7,752 bases of DNA from Nitrosomonadales bacterium (GTDB taxonomy: Bacteria > Pseudomonadota > Gammaproteobacteria > Burkholderiales > Gallionellaceae): the NCBI GenBank assembly GCA_003235435.1, contig QJWF01000248.1, forward strand, positions 1 to 7,752, written 5' to 3'. The notes under the pieces were generated by a model. That model saw nothing but the letters and a program-made list of their open reading frames with translations. It was not told where the DNA came from and searched no databases. Positions 1-7,752 of the stretch are shown here, piece by piece. Position 1 is the stretch's first letter. Every line of letters begins with the position of its first letter. Made by a program: the position numbers and the translations under genes.

Positions 1-257
1 TCACCCTCAGTGATATGTTCGTATTCTCCTAAAACAACGGCACCGACTGAGTCTCGCTCGAGGTTAAGCGCCAAGCCGAATGTATTTCCGGGAAATTCCA
101 GCATTTCACCTTGCATCACGTCTGAGAGACCGTGTACACGAACGATACCGTCAGTAACGCTGACTACCGTTCCTTCAGTACGCGCTTGAGTCAGTGCCTC
201 GAAGTTGTCGATGCGGCTGCGAATCAGATTGCTAATTTCGGAAGGGTTGAGCTTCAT
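1..257 (-). CDS. atpA: ATP synthase F1 alpha subunit, N-terminal part (cut by window edge)
   Basis: These are the first 85 codons of the alpha subunit of F1, the cytoplasmic catalytic head of ATP synthase. Alpha alternates with beta in the hexamer and carries non-catalytic nucleotide sites. The visible protein starts [12 protein letters not shown] and includes the N-terminal beta-barrel motifs [28 protein letters not shown] and [12 protein letters not shown], all standard for alpha subunits. The first helix (about residues 1-20) is the part that contacts the delta subunit in the family. The ATG is supported by a GAGGA ribosome site at 265-269, 7 nt upstream. It follows atpH after 56 AT-rich bases, the normal order in the atp operon. 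The Walker A motif and the rest of the gene lie beyond position 1, so completeness cannot be judged. Confidence 0.97.
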   Translation of the reverse strand, partial: MKLNPSEISNLIRSRIDNFEALTQARTEGTVVSVTDGIVRVHGLSDVMQGEMLEFPGNTFGLALNLERDSVGAVVLGEYEHITEG

Positions 258-313
258 GTGGATATCCTCATTGGTAATTCTTTATTCTTTAATTACGAGC
301 ATAATGTGTTTTA

Positions 314-847
314 TTAAGCCAGCGCGTTTGCCATTTCGCCCAGACGGGTGCGCGCAGATCCATCGATCACCTTGTCTCCAGCGCGGATAACGACACCGCC
401 CAGCAAATCTTTATTAACTTTACATTCCAGTTTGATTTCGCGCCCCATACGTGCCTTCAGGGAGCTTATGATTTTTTCTCGCTGCGCTGCAGTAAGTTCG
501 AACGCGGAGTCAATTACAACATTCACTGTCTTTTCAGCTTCTGAACGCAGGGCCTCGAAAATGGCTACTATCTCAGGTAACAGCAGCAGGCGTTGATTGT
601 CGACAAGTATCCTGATGAAGTTGCGTTGCTGCACTTTCGCCTTTGTGCCCAGCAAACCCTCCATTAAGCTTTCGACTTGCTTTTTTTCAACGCGAGGATT
701 GGTGATCACTGCACGCACTTCAGGATGACAAACTGCTTCGGCGAGAACAAGCAGTATTTCTGACCAACCTTTCAAGTCAGTCAGTTTTAAAGCCTCCTCG
801 AATGCCGCCTGGGCATAGGGCCGTGCTGTTGTTATGGCTTCAGACAT
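314..847 (-). CDS. atpH: ATP synthase F1 delta subunit
   Basis: The 177-residue delta subunit (OSCP type) sits on top of F1 and ties the alpha/beta head to the peripheral b2 stalk, so that the head does not spin with the rotor. The length equals that of E. coli AtpH. The N-terminal helical domain begins MSEAITTARPYAQAAFEEAL, with the family ARPYA motif at 8-12. The C-terminal domain carries the delta-subunit signature GGVVIRAGDKVIDGSARTRL at 150-169. The ATG lies 5 nt after the atpF stop. There is no clear Shine-Dalgarno sequence in front of it (CTGACCATC), so translation is probably coupled to atpF. This is inference. Nothing is missing or frameshifted. Confidence 0.98.
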   Translation of the reverse strand: MSEAITTARPYAQAAFEEALKLTDLKGWSEILLVLAEAVCHPEVRAVITNPRVEKKQVESLMEGLLGTKAKVQQRNFIRILVDNQRLLLLPEIVAIFEALRSEAEKTVNVVIDSAFELTAAQREKIISSLKARMGREIKLECKVNKDLLGGVVIRAGDKVIDGSARTRLGEMANALA

Positions 848-852
848 GATGG

Positions 853-1323
853 TCAGATTTCAGCGACGAGCTTGTCCAGCAGATCGCTATGTGCCTTGGC
901 ATCGATTTCACGGGCAAGTATCTTGCTTGCACCGGCAAGTGCAATAGACGACACTTGGGTCCGCAATTGTTCCTTGGCGCGAAACACTTCCTGTTCGATC
1001 TCGGCTTTTGCGCCAGCAATGATACGCTCGCCTTCAACCTTGGCTTGTTCCTTTGCTGCTTCGATGATTTCGTTTGCGCGCTTTTCACCATTGGCCACGA
1101 TTTCACCAACCTTTTCTTTTGCTTCACGCAAAATTTCTGCTGAGCGCTTTGCTGCCAATTCCAAATCGTGCCTAGCGCGTTCTGCATCAGCCAAGCCGTC
1201 AGCGATCTGCTTGCGGCGTTGATCCAGCGCCGCCATGATCGGTGTCCAGACGAACTTCATGCAGAACCATACGAATAGCGCGAACATGATCGTCTGAGCT
1301 AAAAGAGTCGCATTGATATTCAT
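853..1323 (-). CDS. atpF: ATP synthase Fo b subunit
   Basis: The b subunit forms the membrane-anchored peripheral stalk, as a dimer that holds the a subunit and the F1 head stationary. The 156 residues match the length of E. coli b. There is one N-terminal membrane segment at about 5-26, rich in L, F and W, followed by [15 protein letters not shown] with the conserved basic R36/R37. Residues 35 to about 125 are highly charged, with Ala- and Glu-rich spacing typical of the long b-dimer coiled coil. The C-terminal delta-binding end reads [12 protein letters not shown] then [11 protein letters not shown], very close to the usual enterobacterial ending. The ATG is preceded by an AGAAAGG-type ribosome site. 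It follows atpE by 43 nt and precedes atpH by 5 nt. Confidence 0.98.
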   Translation of the reverse strand: MNINATLLAQTIMFALFVWFCMKFVWTPIMAALDQRRKQIADGLADAERARHDLELAAKRSAEILREAKEKVGEIVANGEKRANEIIEAAKEQAKVEGERIIAGAKAEIEQEVFRAKEQLRTQVSSIALAGASKILAREIDAKAHSDLLDKLVAEI

Positions 1324-1366
1324 GCAAGCTACCTTTCTTGAATTATGCTTTATCGCTAGAGCTCTA

Positions 1367-1656
<290 letters not shown>

Positions 1657-1667
1657 AGCTGGAATAG

Positions 1668-2537
<870 letters not shown>

Positions 2538-2545
2538 TCACAATC

Positions 2546-3049
2546 TCAATCTTTTATTCTGATCAATAACAATCGGGCTACCAGCAGCACCGCTTGACCT
2601 GCAATGAAGCCGCTCAGCAAAGCGATCGGCGACAACTTCAGCGCTGCCATGCACAGCAAGAGCAGCACAACCACCACCAGGAATCTTTCGGCGGCGTAAA
2701 AATACATGAGTCGCAGTTGATGATGTGCGTTCTGGACAGAAGTCAAAGCCGCTCGAGACATTCTCCAAGCCAGCATTGCTCCGTTGACAACGGAAATCCC
2801 CCCTCCACTCAACACCGCCAGCGCAAATTGCGGTGTGCCTTTCATGACGTATGCTATTCCTGTAACTATCAGTGTGACAAGCATTTGCAGCCAGTACACC
2901 CGACGTGCCAATTTTTTTTCTTTGGCTTCGACTTTGAAAAGCGCAGCGATAATAGCGGCGTTTTCAGGGGGTGTCAAACATTGTTGCGGTTCATCACCTA
3001 CGTTTTTGCTCAACTTACTTACCCGAATTGAGTCTGCGGATGATGCCAT
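2546..3049 (-). CDS. atpI: ATP synthase subunit I (AtpI family assembly protein)
   Basis: This is a small four-helix membrane protein of the AtpI family, which in other bacteria helps assemble the c-ring or a-subunit and is not part of the finished enzyme. From the ATG at 3049 it has 167 residues. A polar N-terminal tail of about 50 residues precedes membrane segments at about 51-69, 74-96, 114-137 and 140-163. The second contains LSGGGISVVNGAMLAWRM and the third contains AAERFLVVVVLLLL. It sits between parB and atpB, the standard AtpI position. Sequence conservation in this family is low, so the call rests on topology, size and context. The start is uncertain. The ATG at 3049 overlaps parB by 35 nt without a ribosome site. 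A TTG at 3013, 1 nt after the parB stop, would give 155 residues, and a TTG at 3061 would give 171. Confidence 0.85.
   Translation of the reverse strand: MASSADSIRVSKLSKNVGDEPQQCLTPPENAAIIAALFKVEAKEKKLARRVYWLQMLVTLIVTGIAYVMKGTPQFALAVLSGGGISVVNGAMLAWRMSRAALTSVQNAHHQLRLMYFYAAERFLVVVVLLLLCMAALKLSPIALLSGFIAGQAVLLVARLLLIRIKD
2949..2977 (-). promoter_or_regulatory. Candidate sigma70 promoter inside atpI, driving atpB onward
   Basis: On the minus strand a perfect -35 box TTGACA (2972-2977) is followed, after exactly 17 bases, by TATTAT (2949-2954), five of six matches to the -10 consensus. A start site near 2942 would give a transcript that begins within the atpI coding region (after about codon 34) and first encodes atpB in full. 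It would let the structural ATP synthase genes be transcribed independently of the mnmG-rsmG-parAB genes. Activity is inferred from sequence only. The boxes also encode atpI residues (L25-T26 and A32-I34), so the match could be chance. Confidence 0.55.
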
Positions 3050-3875
3050 CAAGTTGATCAAGATTCGAATATCCGATGATCAATTTTCCAGCACCTTTGT
3101 TGCCCGGATGGATCTGCACTTTCGTTCCCAAAGACGCACTCAATTCTTCCTGCAACCGCAGGGTATCCCGGTTGATCCTGGATGGTTTCTTTGGCTTTGA
3201 TTTAAGCGGTTCGTGAGTTTGTTTTTGAACCAAACTTTCCGCTTCTCGCACCGAAAGTCCGTCCATTACTATTTTGTTTGCCACTAATATCTGTTGCGCA
3301 CTTTCCAGAGACAACAATGCACGCGCATGACCCATATCAAGCTTGTTTTCCATCAACAGGTTTTGCACTGATTTCGGAAGCTTCAACAGCCGCAACAAAT
3401 TGCTCGCCGCGCTACGAGAGCGCCCGACCGCATCGGCAGCAAGTTGGTGGGTCATTTTGAATTCGTCGATCAAACGTTGGATACCAACCGCTTCTTCCAG
3501 CGGATTCAGGTTTTCTCTTTGAATATTTTCGATCAGCGCCATCGCAAGTGCCGCATTGTCAGGCACGCTACGCACCAGCACCGGCACGTGGCTCAACCCT
3601 GCCAGTTGTGCTGCACGCCAGCGTCTTTCTCCGGCGATGATTTCATAGCTATTATCCTTAAGCTGCCGCACGAGGATCGGCTGCATGATTCCCTGGGCTT
3701 TGATCGAGGCCGCAAGATCATTGAGAGATGCTTCGTCCATTTGCGAACGAGGCTGATATTTTCCCGGCTTGAGCAATGTAACCTTCAATTCACGCATCAC
3801 TTCGTCCTTTTCGCTGTTGCCGCCAGACAACAACGCGTCCAGACCACGACCCAATCCTTTGTGTAGCTTTGCCAT
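3015..3875 (-). CDS. parB: Chromosome partitioning protein ParB (parS-binding CTPase)
   Basis: ParB binds parS sites near the origin, loads as a CTP-dependent sliding clamp, spreads along DNA and works with ParA to separate sister origins. The 286 residues show the expected order. The N-terminal GRGLDALLSGG (9-19) is typical of chromosomal ParB and near the ParA-interacting end. The CTP-binding domain has PRSQMDEASLNDLAASI then GERRWRAAQLAG at 82-93 and ENIQRENLNPLEEA at 116-129. The helix-turn-helix is at about 143-164 (LAADAVGRSRSAASNLLRLL). A basic linker at about 224-235 precedes the C-terminal dimerisation domain, about 240-286. The ATG has an AGAGG ribosome site at 3882-3886, 6 nt upstream. 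It follows parA by 11 nt and its 3' end overlaps the likely atpI start. A matching parS lies at 7262-7277. Confidence 0.97.
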   Translation of the reverse strand: MAKLHKGLGRGLDALLSGGNSEKDEVMRELKVTLLKPGKYQPRSQMDEASLNDLAASIKAQGIMQPILVRQLKDNSYEIIAGERRWRAAQLAGLSHVPVLVRSVPDNAALAMALIENIQRENLNPLEEAVGIQRLIDEFKMTHQLAADAVGRSRSAASNLLRLLKLPKSVQNLLMENKLDMGHARALLSLESAQQILVANKIVMDGLSVREAESLVQKQTHEPLKSKPKKPSRINRDTLRLQEELSASLGTKVQIHPGNKGAGKLIIGYSNLDQLDGIIRRLNSGK

Positions 3876-3886
3876 CCTTGACCTCT

Positions 3887-4666
3887 TTATACTGTTGCAG
3901 CAGGCTGTGCCGAGTTGTTCAATAGCTCTCCGGCCAAAGCTAGATATGCCTGCGTTCCCTTTGATAACTTGTCGTGATACATCACCGGCACTCCATAGCT
4001 GGGTGCTTCTGCCAAACGGACATTGCGTGGAATCAGGGTACGATAGACCTTGTTGCCGAAATGCTCCAGCAATTGTTCCGAAACTTGCAGCGCCAATGCG
4101 TTGCGCGGATCGAACATGGTGCGCAACAGGCCTTCTATTTCCAATTCGGGATTCAAGTTTGCGCGCACCTTGCGTATCGTGTTCACCAGATCGCTCAATC
4201 CTTCAAGCGCGTAATATTCGCATTGCATCGGGATCATCACCGATTTGGCAGCGCACAAGCCGTTTAGTGTCAATAGGTTCAGCGCCGGCGGGCAATCGAT
4301 CAACACGAAGTCATAGTCTAAAGTCACTGTTTGCAATGCATCACGCAGTCTCGTTTCGCGGTTTGCCATGTCTACCAACTCTATCTCTGCCCCGGCGAGA
4401 TCCCGGTTGGCGGGCAGCAAATCGTATTTCCCGGCTTCTGCATGTATGCGCGTTTCAGGTATTGTCTTGCTGCCGAGAAGGACTTCATAAACACTGGCCT
4501 GCAAATCGCGCTTGTCGATACCACTCCCCATGGTGGCATTACCCTGCGGATCCAGGTCGACCAGCAGCACGCGCTGTTTTGCCGCAGCGAGACTTGCCGC
4601 CAGATTCACGCTGGTCGTGGTTTTCCCTACGCCGCCCTTCTGATTGGTTATTGCCAATATTTTCAT
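3887..4666 (-). CDS. parA: Chromosome partitioning ATPase ParA (Soj-like)
   Basis: ParA is a deviant Walker ATPase that binds DNA non-specifically as an ATP dimer and provides the gradient on which ParB-parS complexes move. The 259 residues carry the deviant P-loop NQKGGVGKTTTS (K10 and K15), the VLLVDLDPQGN motif (D37/D39) and the Walker B strand FVLIDCPP (D124). The short N-terminus without a helix-turn-helix is that of chromosomal Soj-type proteins, not of plasmid type Ia ParA. The start is a tandem ATGATG. The second ATG (4666) is chosen because AAGGA is spaced 4 nt from it, against 1 nt for the first. Using the first adds one Met. The start overlaps the rsmG stop, and parB follows after 11 nt, so the three genes are surely co-transcribed. 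Confidence 0.97.
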   Translation of the reverse strand: MKILAITNQKGGVGKTTTSVNLAASLAAAKQRVLLVDLDPQGNATMGSGIDKRDLQASVYEVLLGSKTIPETRIHAEAGKYDLLPANRDLAGAEIELVDMANRETRLRDALQTVTLDYDFVLIDCPPALNLLTLNGLCAAKSVMIPMQCEYYALEGLSDLVNTIRKVRANLNPELEIEGLLRTMFDPRNALALQVSEQLLEHFGNKVYRTLIPRNVRLAEAPSYGVPVMYHDKLSKGTQAYLALAGELLNNSAQPAATV

Positions 4667-5301
4667 CATGTCCTTGCGAGCCCCTTGCAATTACCCAATA
4701 TCAAACTGCGTGCCGCACACAATCCAGGCACCTGTAACGCTATGACACGCTCCACGCGGCATTCATGCGGAATATTCGCCAACTCTCGTTCCGCTATACC
4801 TTTCATCGCCGCCCACCGTCCCTGTTCATCCATCAAATGACGCGTTTTTTCAATAAACTCACTAAGCCCGCTAAAGGCACGCGAAATGATTCCGTTGAAC
4901 CGCTCCGTAGACTTCCACTTTTCAACACGCGAGCAGCACACAACAGCGTTGCGCAGCCCCAATTCAATGATCACTTGCTGCAAAAAACTGGTTTTCTTGC
5001 TGTTGCTGTCCAGCAAAACGAACTGCCAGGAGGGTTGAGCTACCGCCAAAACCACTCCGGGCAAACCAGCACCGCTACCAACATCCAGCCATCGTCCGGG
5101 CCACAAATATGGCATGACTGCGAGGCTATCAAGCAAGTGATTGCTTACCATTTGCTGCGGATCATGGATTGCTGTCAGGTTATAGACCTTGTTCCATTTA
5201 TGCAGTAATGCTACATATTCAAGCAAAGCGCGTTGTGCTTCCTTACTAAGCGCAATTCCCATTTGTTCGCAGCCATGCTGCAAATCCTCAGACAAATTCA
5301 C
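4666..5301 (-). CDS. rsmG: 16S rRNA (guanine-527-N7) methyltransferase RsmG (GidB)
   Basis: RsmG uses S-adenosylmethionine to methylate N7 of G527 in the 530 loop of 16S rRNA. Its loss gives low-level streptomycin resistance in several bacteria. The 211 residues are close to the family length (E. coli 207). Visible are [14 protein letters not shown] (32-45), the SAM-binding [11 protein letters not shown] (72-82), the acidic LLDSNSKK strand end (D98) and the conserved SRAF (140-143). The start is GTG at 5301. It overlaps the mnmG stop as GTGA, a common coupling arrangement, and in that frame the protein begins with the expected MNLSEDL-like helix. No strong ribosome site is seen (AGAAG only). 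The stop TGA is shared with the parA start. Confidence 0.96.
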   Translation of the reverse strand: MNLSEDLQHGCEQMGIALSKEAQRALLEYVALLHKWNKVYNLTAIHDPQQMVSNHLLDSLAVMPYLWPGRWLDVGSGAGLPGVVLAVAQPSWQFVLLDSNSKKTSFLQQVIIELGLRNAVVCCSRVEKWKSTERFNGIISRAFSGLSEFIEKTRHLMDEQGRWAAMKGIAERELANIPHECRVERVIALQVPGLCAARSLILGNCKGLART

Positions 5302-7199
5302 GCGCGCTTCTGCGTCAATTGGTTGTCGCGAAAACCACGCTTCAAATGTACCAACAACAGCGAAATCGCCGCCGGGGTAACACCCGAAATTCGAGATGCC
5401 TGTCCTATGTTCTCCGGTTTATGCAGATTGAGCTTCTGTTGCACTTCGGCCGACAGCCCGCGCACCTCCAGGTAATTTATATCCCTTGGCAATAACAACG
5501 CCTCGAATTGTTCACTTCGCCCGATCTCATCATGTTGTCGCTCTATATACCCATGATATTTAGCCTGAGTCTCAACCTGCTCGGAAATCTGTGTATCAAC
5601 CACGCCAACTCCAGCACATGGCAAAGTCATCAGGCTGACATAACTTACGTCGGGCCGGCACAACAACTCATGCAACGTGTATTCACGTTCTATCGGTTTT
5701 CCAAGCACTCGTACTGCTTCCTGCGCTGGCAAATTGCGGGGGTTTACCCAGGTTGCGCGCAAACGTTCCTGCTCGCGGGCTATCGCCTCGCGCTTTTGCT
5801 CAAACGCTTTCCAACGTGCGTCATCGACGATACCCAGCCTGCGTCCCGTCTCGGTCAATCTCAAATCTGCGTTGTCTTCGCGCAATTGCAAGCGGTATTC
5901 GGCACGACTGGTGAACATTCGGTAGGGTTCCGTAACACCCTGAGTAATCAAATCATCCACTAGAACCCCCATATACGCTTCATCACGGCGTGGACACCAT
6001 GCCTCCTGTTCACGTACCTGCAAAGCAGCATTGACACCAGCTAGCAATCCCTGTGCGGCGGCCTCCTCATATCCGGTTGTTCCATTGATTTGACCGGCAA
6101 AAAACAACCCGCGGATCGCCTTGGTTTCCAACGAGCTTTTCAATTCGCATGGATTGAAATAATCGTATTCGATCGCATAACCGGGACGCAGGATGTGGGC
6201 ATTTTCCAGGCCCCTGATGGACCGAACCAGAGCAATTTGCACGTCAAAAGGAAGGCTAGTTGAAATTCCGTTGGGATAAACCTCGTGAGTGGTCAAACCT
6301 TCCGGCTCAAGAAATATCTGGTGAGATGATTTGTCTGAAAAACGCGTGATTTTGTCTTCGATGGACGGACAGTAGCGCGGCCCGACACCTGCTATTACTC
6401 CTGTGAACAAAGGTGAGCGGTCCAGTCCTCCGCGTATGATGTCATGGGTACGCTGATTGGTTTCGGTGATCCAGCAAGGCAGTTGTTCCGGATGCTGCGC
6501 GACTTTACCCATAAACGAGAACACCGGCACAGGATCATCGCCCGGCTGTACCTGTATCACCGAATAATCGATAGTTCGTCCATCTATACGTGGTGGCGTG
6601 CCGGTCTTCAGTCGCCCCACCGGCAGCTTCAGTTCGCGCAAGCGATGCGCCAGACTCACAGATGGAGGGTCTCCTGCACGACCTGCCTGATAATTAGATT
6701 GCCCCACATGTATCAAACCGGACAAAAATGTACCCGTCGTTAACACCACGGTTTTCGTTATAAATCGCACGCCAAGCTGAGTGACTACCCCGCTCACCCG
6801 ATCCTGTTCGACAAGCAGATCATCCACTGCCTGTTGGAACAGCCAGAGATTGCGCTGATTTTCCAACCGGGTTCGGACCGCCTGTTTGTAGAGCAGACGG
6901 TCTGCCTGCGCACGTGTGGCACGTACCGCAGGGCCTTTGCTGGAATTCAGGACACGAAACTGGATGCCGCTTTCGTCAGTGGCTGCAGCCATCGCTCCGC
7001 CGAGTGCATCGACCTCCTTGACCAAATGCCCCTTGCCTATCCCGCCGATGGACGGATTGCAAGACATCTGCCCCAGCGTCTCAATATTGTGACTCAACAG
7101 CAAAGTCCTGCAACCCGCACGTGCGCTGGCTAAGGCCGCCTCGGTGCCGGCATGCCCCCCGCCAACCACGATCACATCAAATATCTCAGGAAACTTCAT
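5298..7199 (-). CDS. mnmG: tRNA uridine 5-carboxymethylaminomethyl modification enzyme MnmG (GidA)
   Basis: MnmG is the FAD-dependent partner of MnmE. The complex adds the (carboxymethyl)aminomethyl group to C5 of the wobble uridine (U34) of tRNAs reading NNA/NNG codons, using methylenetetrahydrofolate and glycine or ammonium. At 633 residues it has the full family length. The N-terminal FAD fold shows [19 protein letters not shown] (11-29). The conserved cysteines are C47 in [15 protein letters not shown] and C277 in the signature [11 protein letters not shown] (273-283). The second signature [17 protein letters not shown] lies at 368-384. The C-terminal helical domain, from about 545 to 633, is the part that binds MnmE and tRNA in the family. 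The ATG at 7199 gives the expected [13 protein letters not shown] start. The sequence before it (GGCTGCCAG) has no real Shine-Dalgarno. It overlaps rsmG by 4 bases. Confidence 0.98.
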   Translation of the reverse strand: MKFPEIFDVIVVGGGHAGTEAALASARAGCRTLLLSHNIETLGQMSCNPSIGGIGKGHLVKEVDALGGAMAAATDESGIQFRVLNSSKGPAVRATRAQADRLLYKQAVRTRLENQRNLWLFQQAVDDLLVEQDRVSGVVTQLGVRFITKTVVLTTGTFLSGLIHVGQSNYQAGRAGDPPSVSLAHRLRELKLPVGRLKTGTPPRIDGRTIDYSVIQVQPGDDPVPVFSFMGKVAQHPEQLPCWITETNQRTHDIIRGGLDRSPLFTGVIAGVGPRYCPSIEDKITRFSDKSSHQIFLEPEGLTTHEVYPNGISTSLPFDVQIALVRSIRGLENAHILRPGYAIEYDYFNPCELKSSLETKAIRGLFFAGQINGTTGYEEAAAQGLLAGVNAALQVREQEAWCPRRDEAYMGVLVDDLITQGVTEPYRMFTSRAEYRLQLREDNADLRLTETGRRLGIVDDARWKAFEQKREAIAREQERLRATWVNPRNLPAQEAVRVLGKPIEREYTLHELLCRPDVSYVSLMTLPCAGVGVVDTQISEQVETQAKYHGYIERQHDEIGRSEQFEALLLPRDINYLEVRGLSAEVQQKLNLHKPENIGQASRISGVTPAAISLLLVHLKRGFRDNQLTQKRA

Positions 7200-7226
7200 C
7201 TGGCAGCCGCTTTGAAAACGACGCGC

Positions 7227-7255
7227 ATCATACCCCAGCTAATCCATAATCCCAA
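7227..7255 (-). promoter_or_regulatory. Candidate sigma70 promoter for mnmG-rsmG-parA-parB
   Basis: On the minus strand, TTGGGA (7250-7255, four of six matches to -35) is followed after 17 bases by TATGAT (7227-7232, five of six matches to -10). A start site near 7220 would leave a leader of about 20 nt before the mnmG ATG. It lies in the only sizeable intergenic gap of the window, at the head of the tightly packed gene set. Function is inferred from sequence. Confidence 0.5.
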
Positions 7256-7261
7256 CAACCT

Positions 7262-7277
7262 TGTTTCACGTGAAACA
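7262..7277. promoter_or_regulatory. parS: parS centromere-like site (ParB binding palindrome)
   Basis: TGTTTCACGTGAAACA is a perfect 16-bp palindrome identical to the widely conserved chromosomal parS consensus bound by ParB through its helix-turn-helix. The palindrome extends one base on each side to 18 bp (7261-7278). It lies between mnmE and mnmG, about 3.4 kb from the parB start, and just 6 bp upstream of the predicted -35 box of the mnmG promoter. This places the window near the chromosomal replication origin. I see no second copy in the window. Confidence 0.95.
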
Positions 7278-7284
7278 ACGCCGG

Positions 7285-7752
7285 CTATTTGCCTATGCAA
7301 AACCGGGAGAATATTTCACCTAGTAAATCGTCCGGTGTGAATTCACCGGTGATTTCATTTAATGCGCCCTGTGCCAAACGCAGTTCCTCGGCGAATAGTT
7401 CTGCCTGGGTCAATACTGTATGTGCCTCGTTCAAATGGTTTTGTGCCTGAGTTAGGGAACGCAAATGACGCTCTCTAGCAATGAATACACCGCCCTCCTG
7501 GTCGCGCCAACCCACAGCTTCCAACATCTTGCCGCGCAATTCTTCGATTCCCTCGCCTGTTTTGGCAGACACCTTCACAGATTTCTCCATACCTTGCAAA
7601 TCAGGAATTTCTCTCTGAACAAGATCGCTTTTGTTAAGAACCAGCAACTGCGGAATACCATCAGGCAGATCTTTGATTATCGCCTTATCCTGTAATGTTA
7701 TCCCTTGACTTGCATCCAAAAGCAGCAGAATCAAATCGGCGCGGCGTAAAGT
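7285..7752 (-). CDS. mnmE: tRNA modification GTPase MnmE (TrmE), C-terminal part (cut by window edge)
   Basis: These are the last 155 residues of MnmE, the GTPase that partners MnmG in U34 modification of tRNA. The frame is open to the window edge at 7752. Visible are the end of the G domain, with TLRRADLILLLLDAS, the G4 motif NKSD (fragment residues 40-43) and the G5 motif SAKTGEG (62-68). The C-terminal helical domain follows, with ARERHL (92-97), GEFTPDDLLGEIFSRF (136-151) and the invariant C-terminal CIGK, whose cysteine is conserved in the family. P-loop, switch motifs and the N-terminal tetrahydrofolate-binding domain, about 300 residues by comparison with E. coli (454), lie outside the window. 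The gene ends in TAG, 85 bp before mnmG, with no visible terminator between. Confidence 0.97.
   Translation of the reverse strand, partial: TLRRADLILLLLDASQGITLQDKAIIKDLPDGIPQLLVLNKSDLVQREIPDLQGMEKSVKVSAKTGEGIEELRGKMLEAVGWRDQEGGVFIARERHLRSLTQAQNHLNEAHTVLTQAELFAEELRLAQGALNEITGEFTPDDLLGEIFSRFCIGK

Noticed and set aside
257..265. TGTGGATAT, one base from the DnaA box TGTGGATAA.
   Set aside because: It is a single imperfect match at the atpA start and ribosome site. No cluster of boxes or AT-rich unwinding region is present, so there is no support for an origin here.
840..1187. Minus-strand frame in another register within atpF (also similar frames at 1654-1965 and 2538-2768).
   Set aside because: They lie inside atpF, atpB and atpI in the wrong frame, and the proteins show no family features. 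The true frames have full-length conserved products.
1357..1366. 10-bp palindrome TAGAGCTCTA between atpE and atpF.
   Set aside because: It is too short with no loop or T-run to be a terminator, and such a palindrome is not rare by chance.
3887..4690. Longer parA starting at TTG 4690 (267 residues).
   Set aside because: The extra residues lie inside rsmG, have no homology to ParA N-termini, and the tandem ATG with AAGGA just downstream fits the family start.
3769..4737. Long open frame on the plus strand (322 codons) opposite parA and the parB 5' end.
   Set aside because: It is fully antisense to two genes with complete family motifs. Its own translation is low-complexity in R, S, P and C with no recognisable domain, and the frame is a by-product of minus-strand codon use.
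7261..7278. The inverted repeat after mnmE considered as a rho-independent terminator.
   Set aside because: There is no loop between the arms, the stem is not GC-rich, and no T-run follows on the minus strand. The sequence matches parS exactly.

Overview
This is an ordinary-looking but information-rich piece of a bacterial chromosome, most likely from a betaproteobacterium. The evidence is the gene order mnmE-mnmG-rsmG-parA-parB-atpI-atpB-atpE-atpF-atpH-atpA, the proteobacterial type of every protein, and AtpE, AtpF and AtpH sequences that align almost end to end with the E. coli proteins from memory. The order Nitrosomonadales (Nitrosomonas/Gallionella-like) is a reasonable guess. The genus cannot be fixed from the sequence alone. 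All genes read on the minus strand, so transcription runs from high to low coordinates.

Layout in the direction of transcription: the 3' part of mnmE (7752-7285, cut by the window edge); an 85-bp gap with a perfect parS centromere palindrome and a good sigma70-type promoter; then mnmG, rsmG, parA, parB and atpI, packed with overlaps or gaps of at most 11 nt; then atpB, atpE, atpF, atpH and the first 85 codons of atpA (cut by the window edge at position 1). Coding density is very high and the longest non-coding stretch is 85 bp. I see no RNA genes, insertion sequences, CRISPR arrays, pseudogenes or rho-independent terminators.

The genes fall into three jobs. MnmE and MnmG together modify the wobble uridine of certain tRNAs, and RsmG methylates 16S rRNA. 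ParA and ParB with the parS site segregate the newly replicated origin region. The atp genes build the F1Fo ATP synthase, with AtpI as an assembly factor, subunits a, c and b forming Fo, delta the stalk, and alpha the start of F1. This arrangement is typical of the neighbourhood of a chromosomal replication origin, although no origin is visible in the window.

The most interesting non-coding signals are the parS site just upstream of the predicted mnmG promoter, and a near-consensus promoter (TTGACA-17 bp-TATTAT) inside the atpI coding sequence that could give the structural ATP synthase genes their own transcription. I did not find a previously undescribed system.
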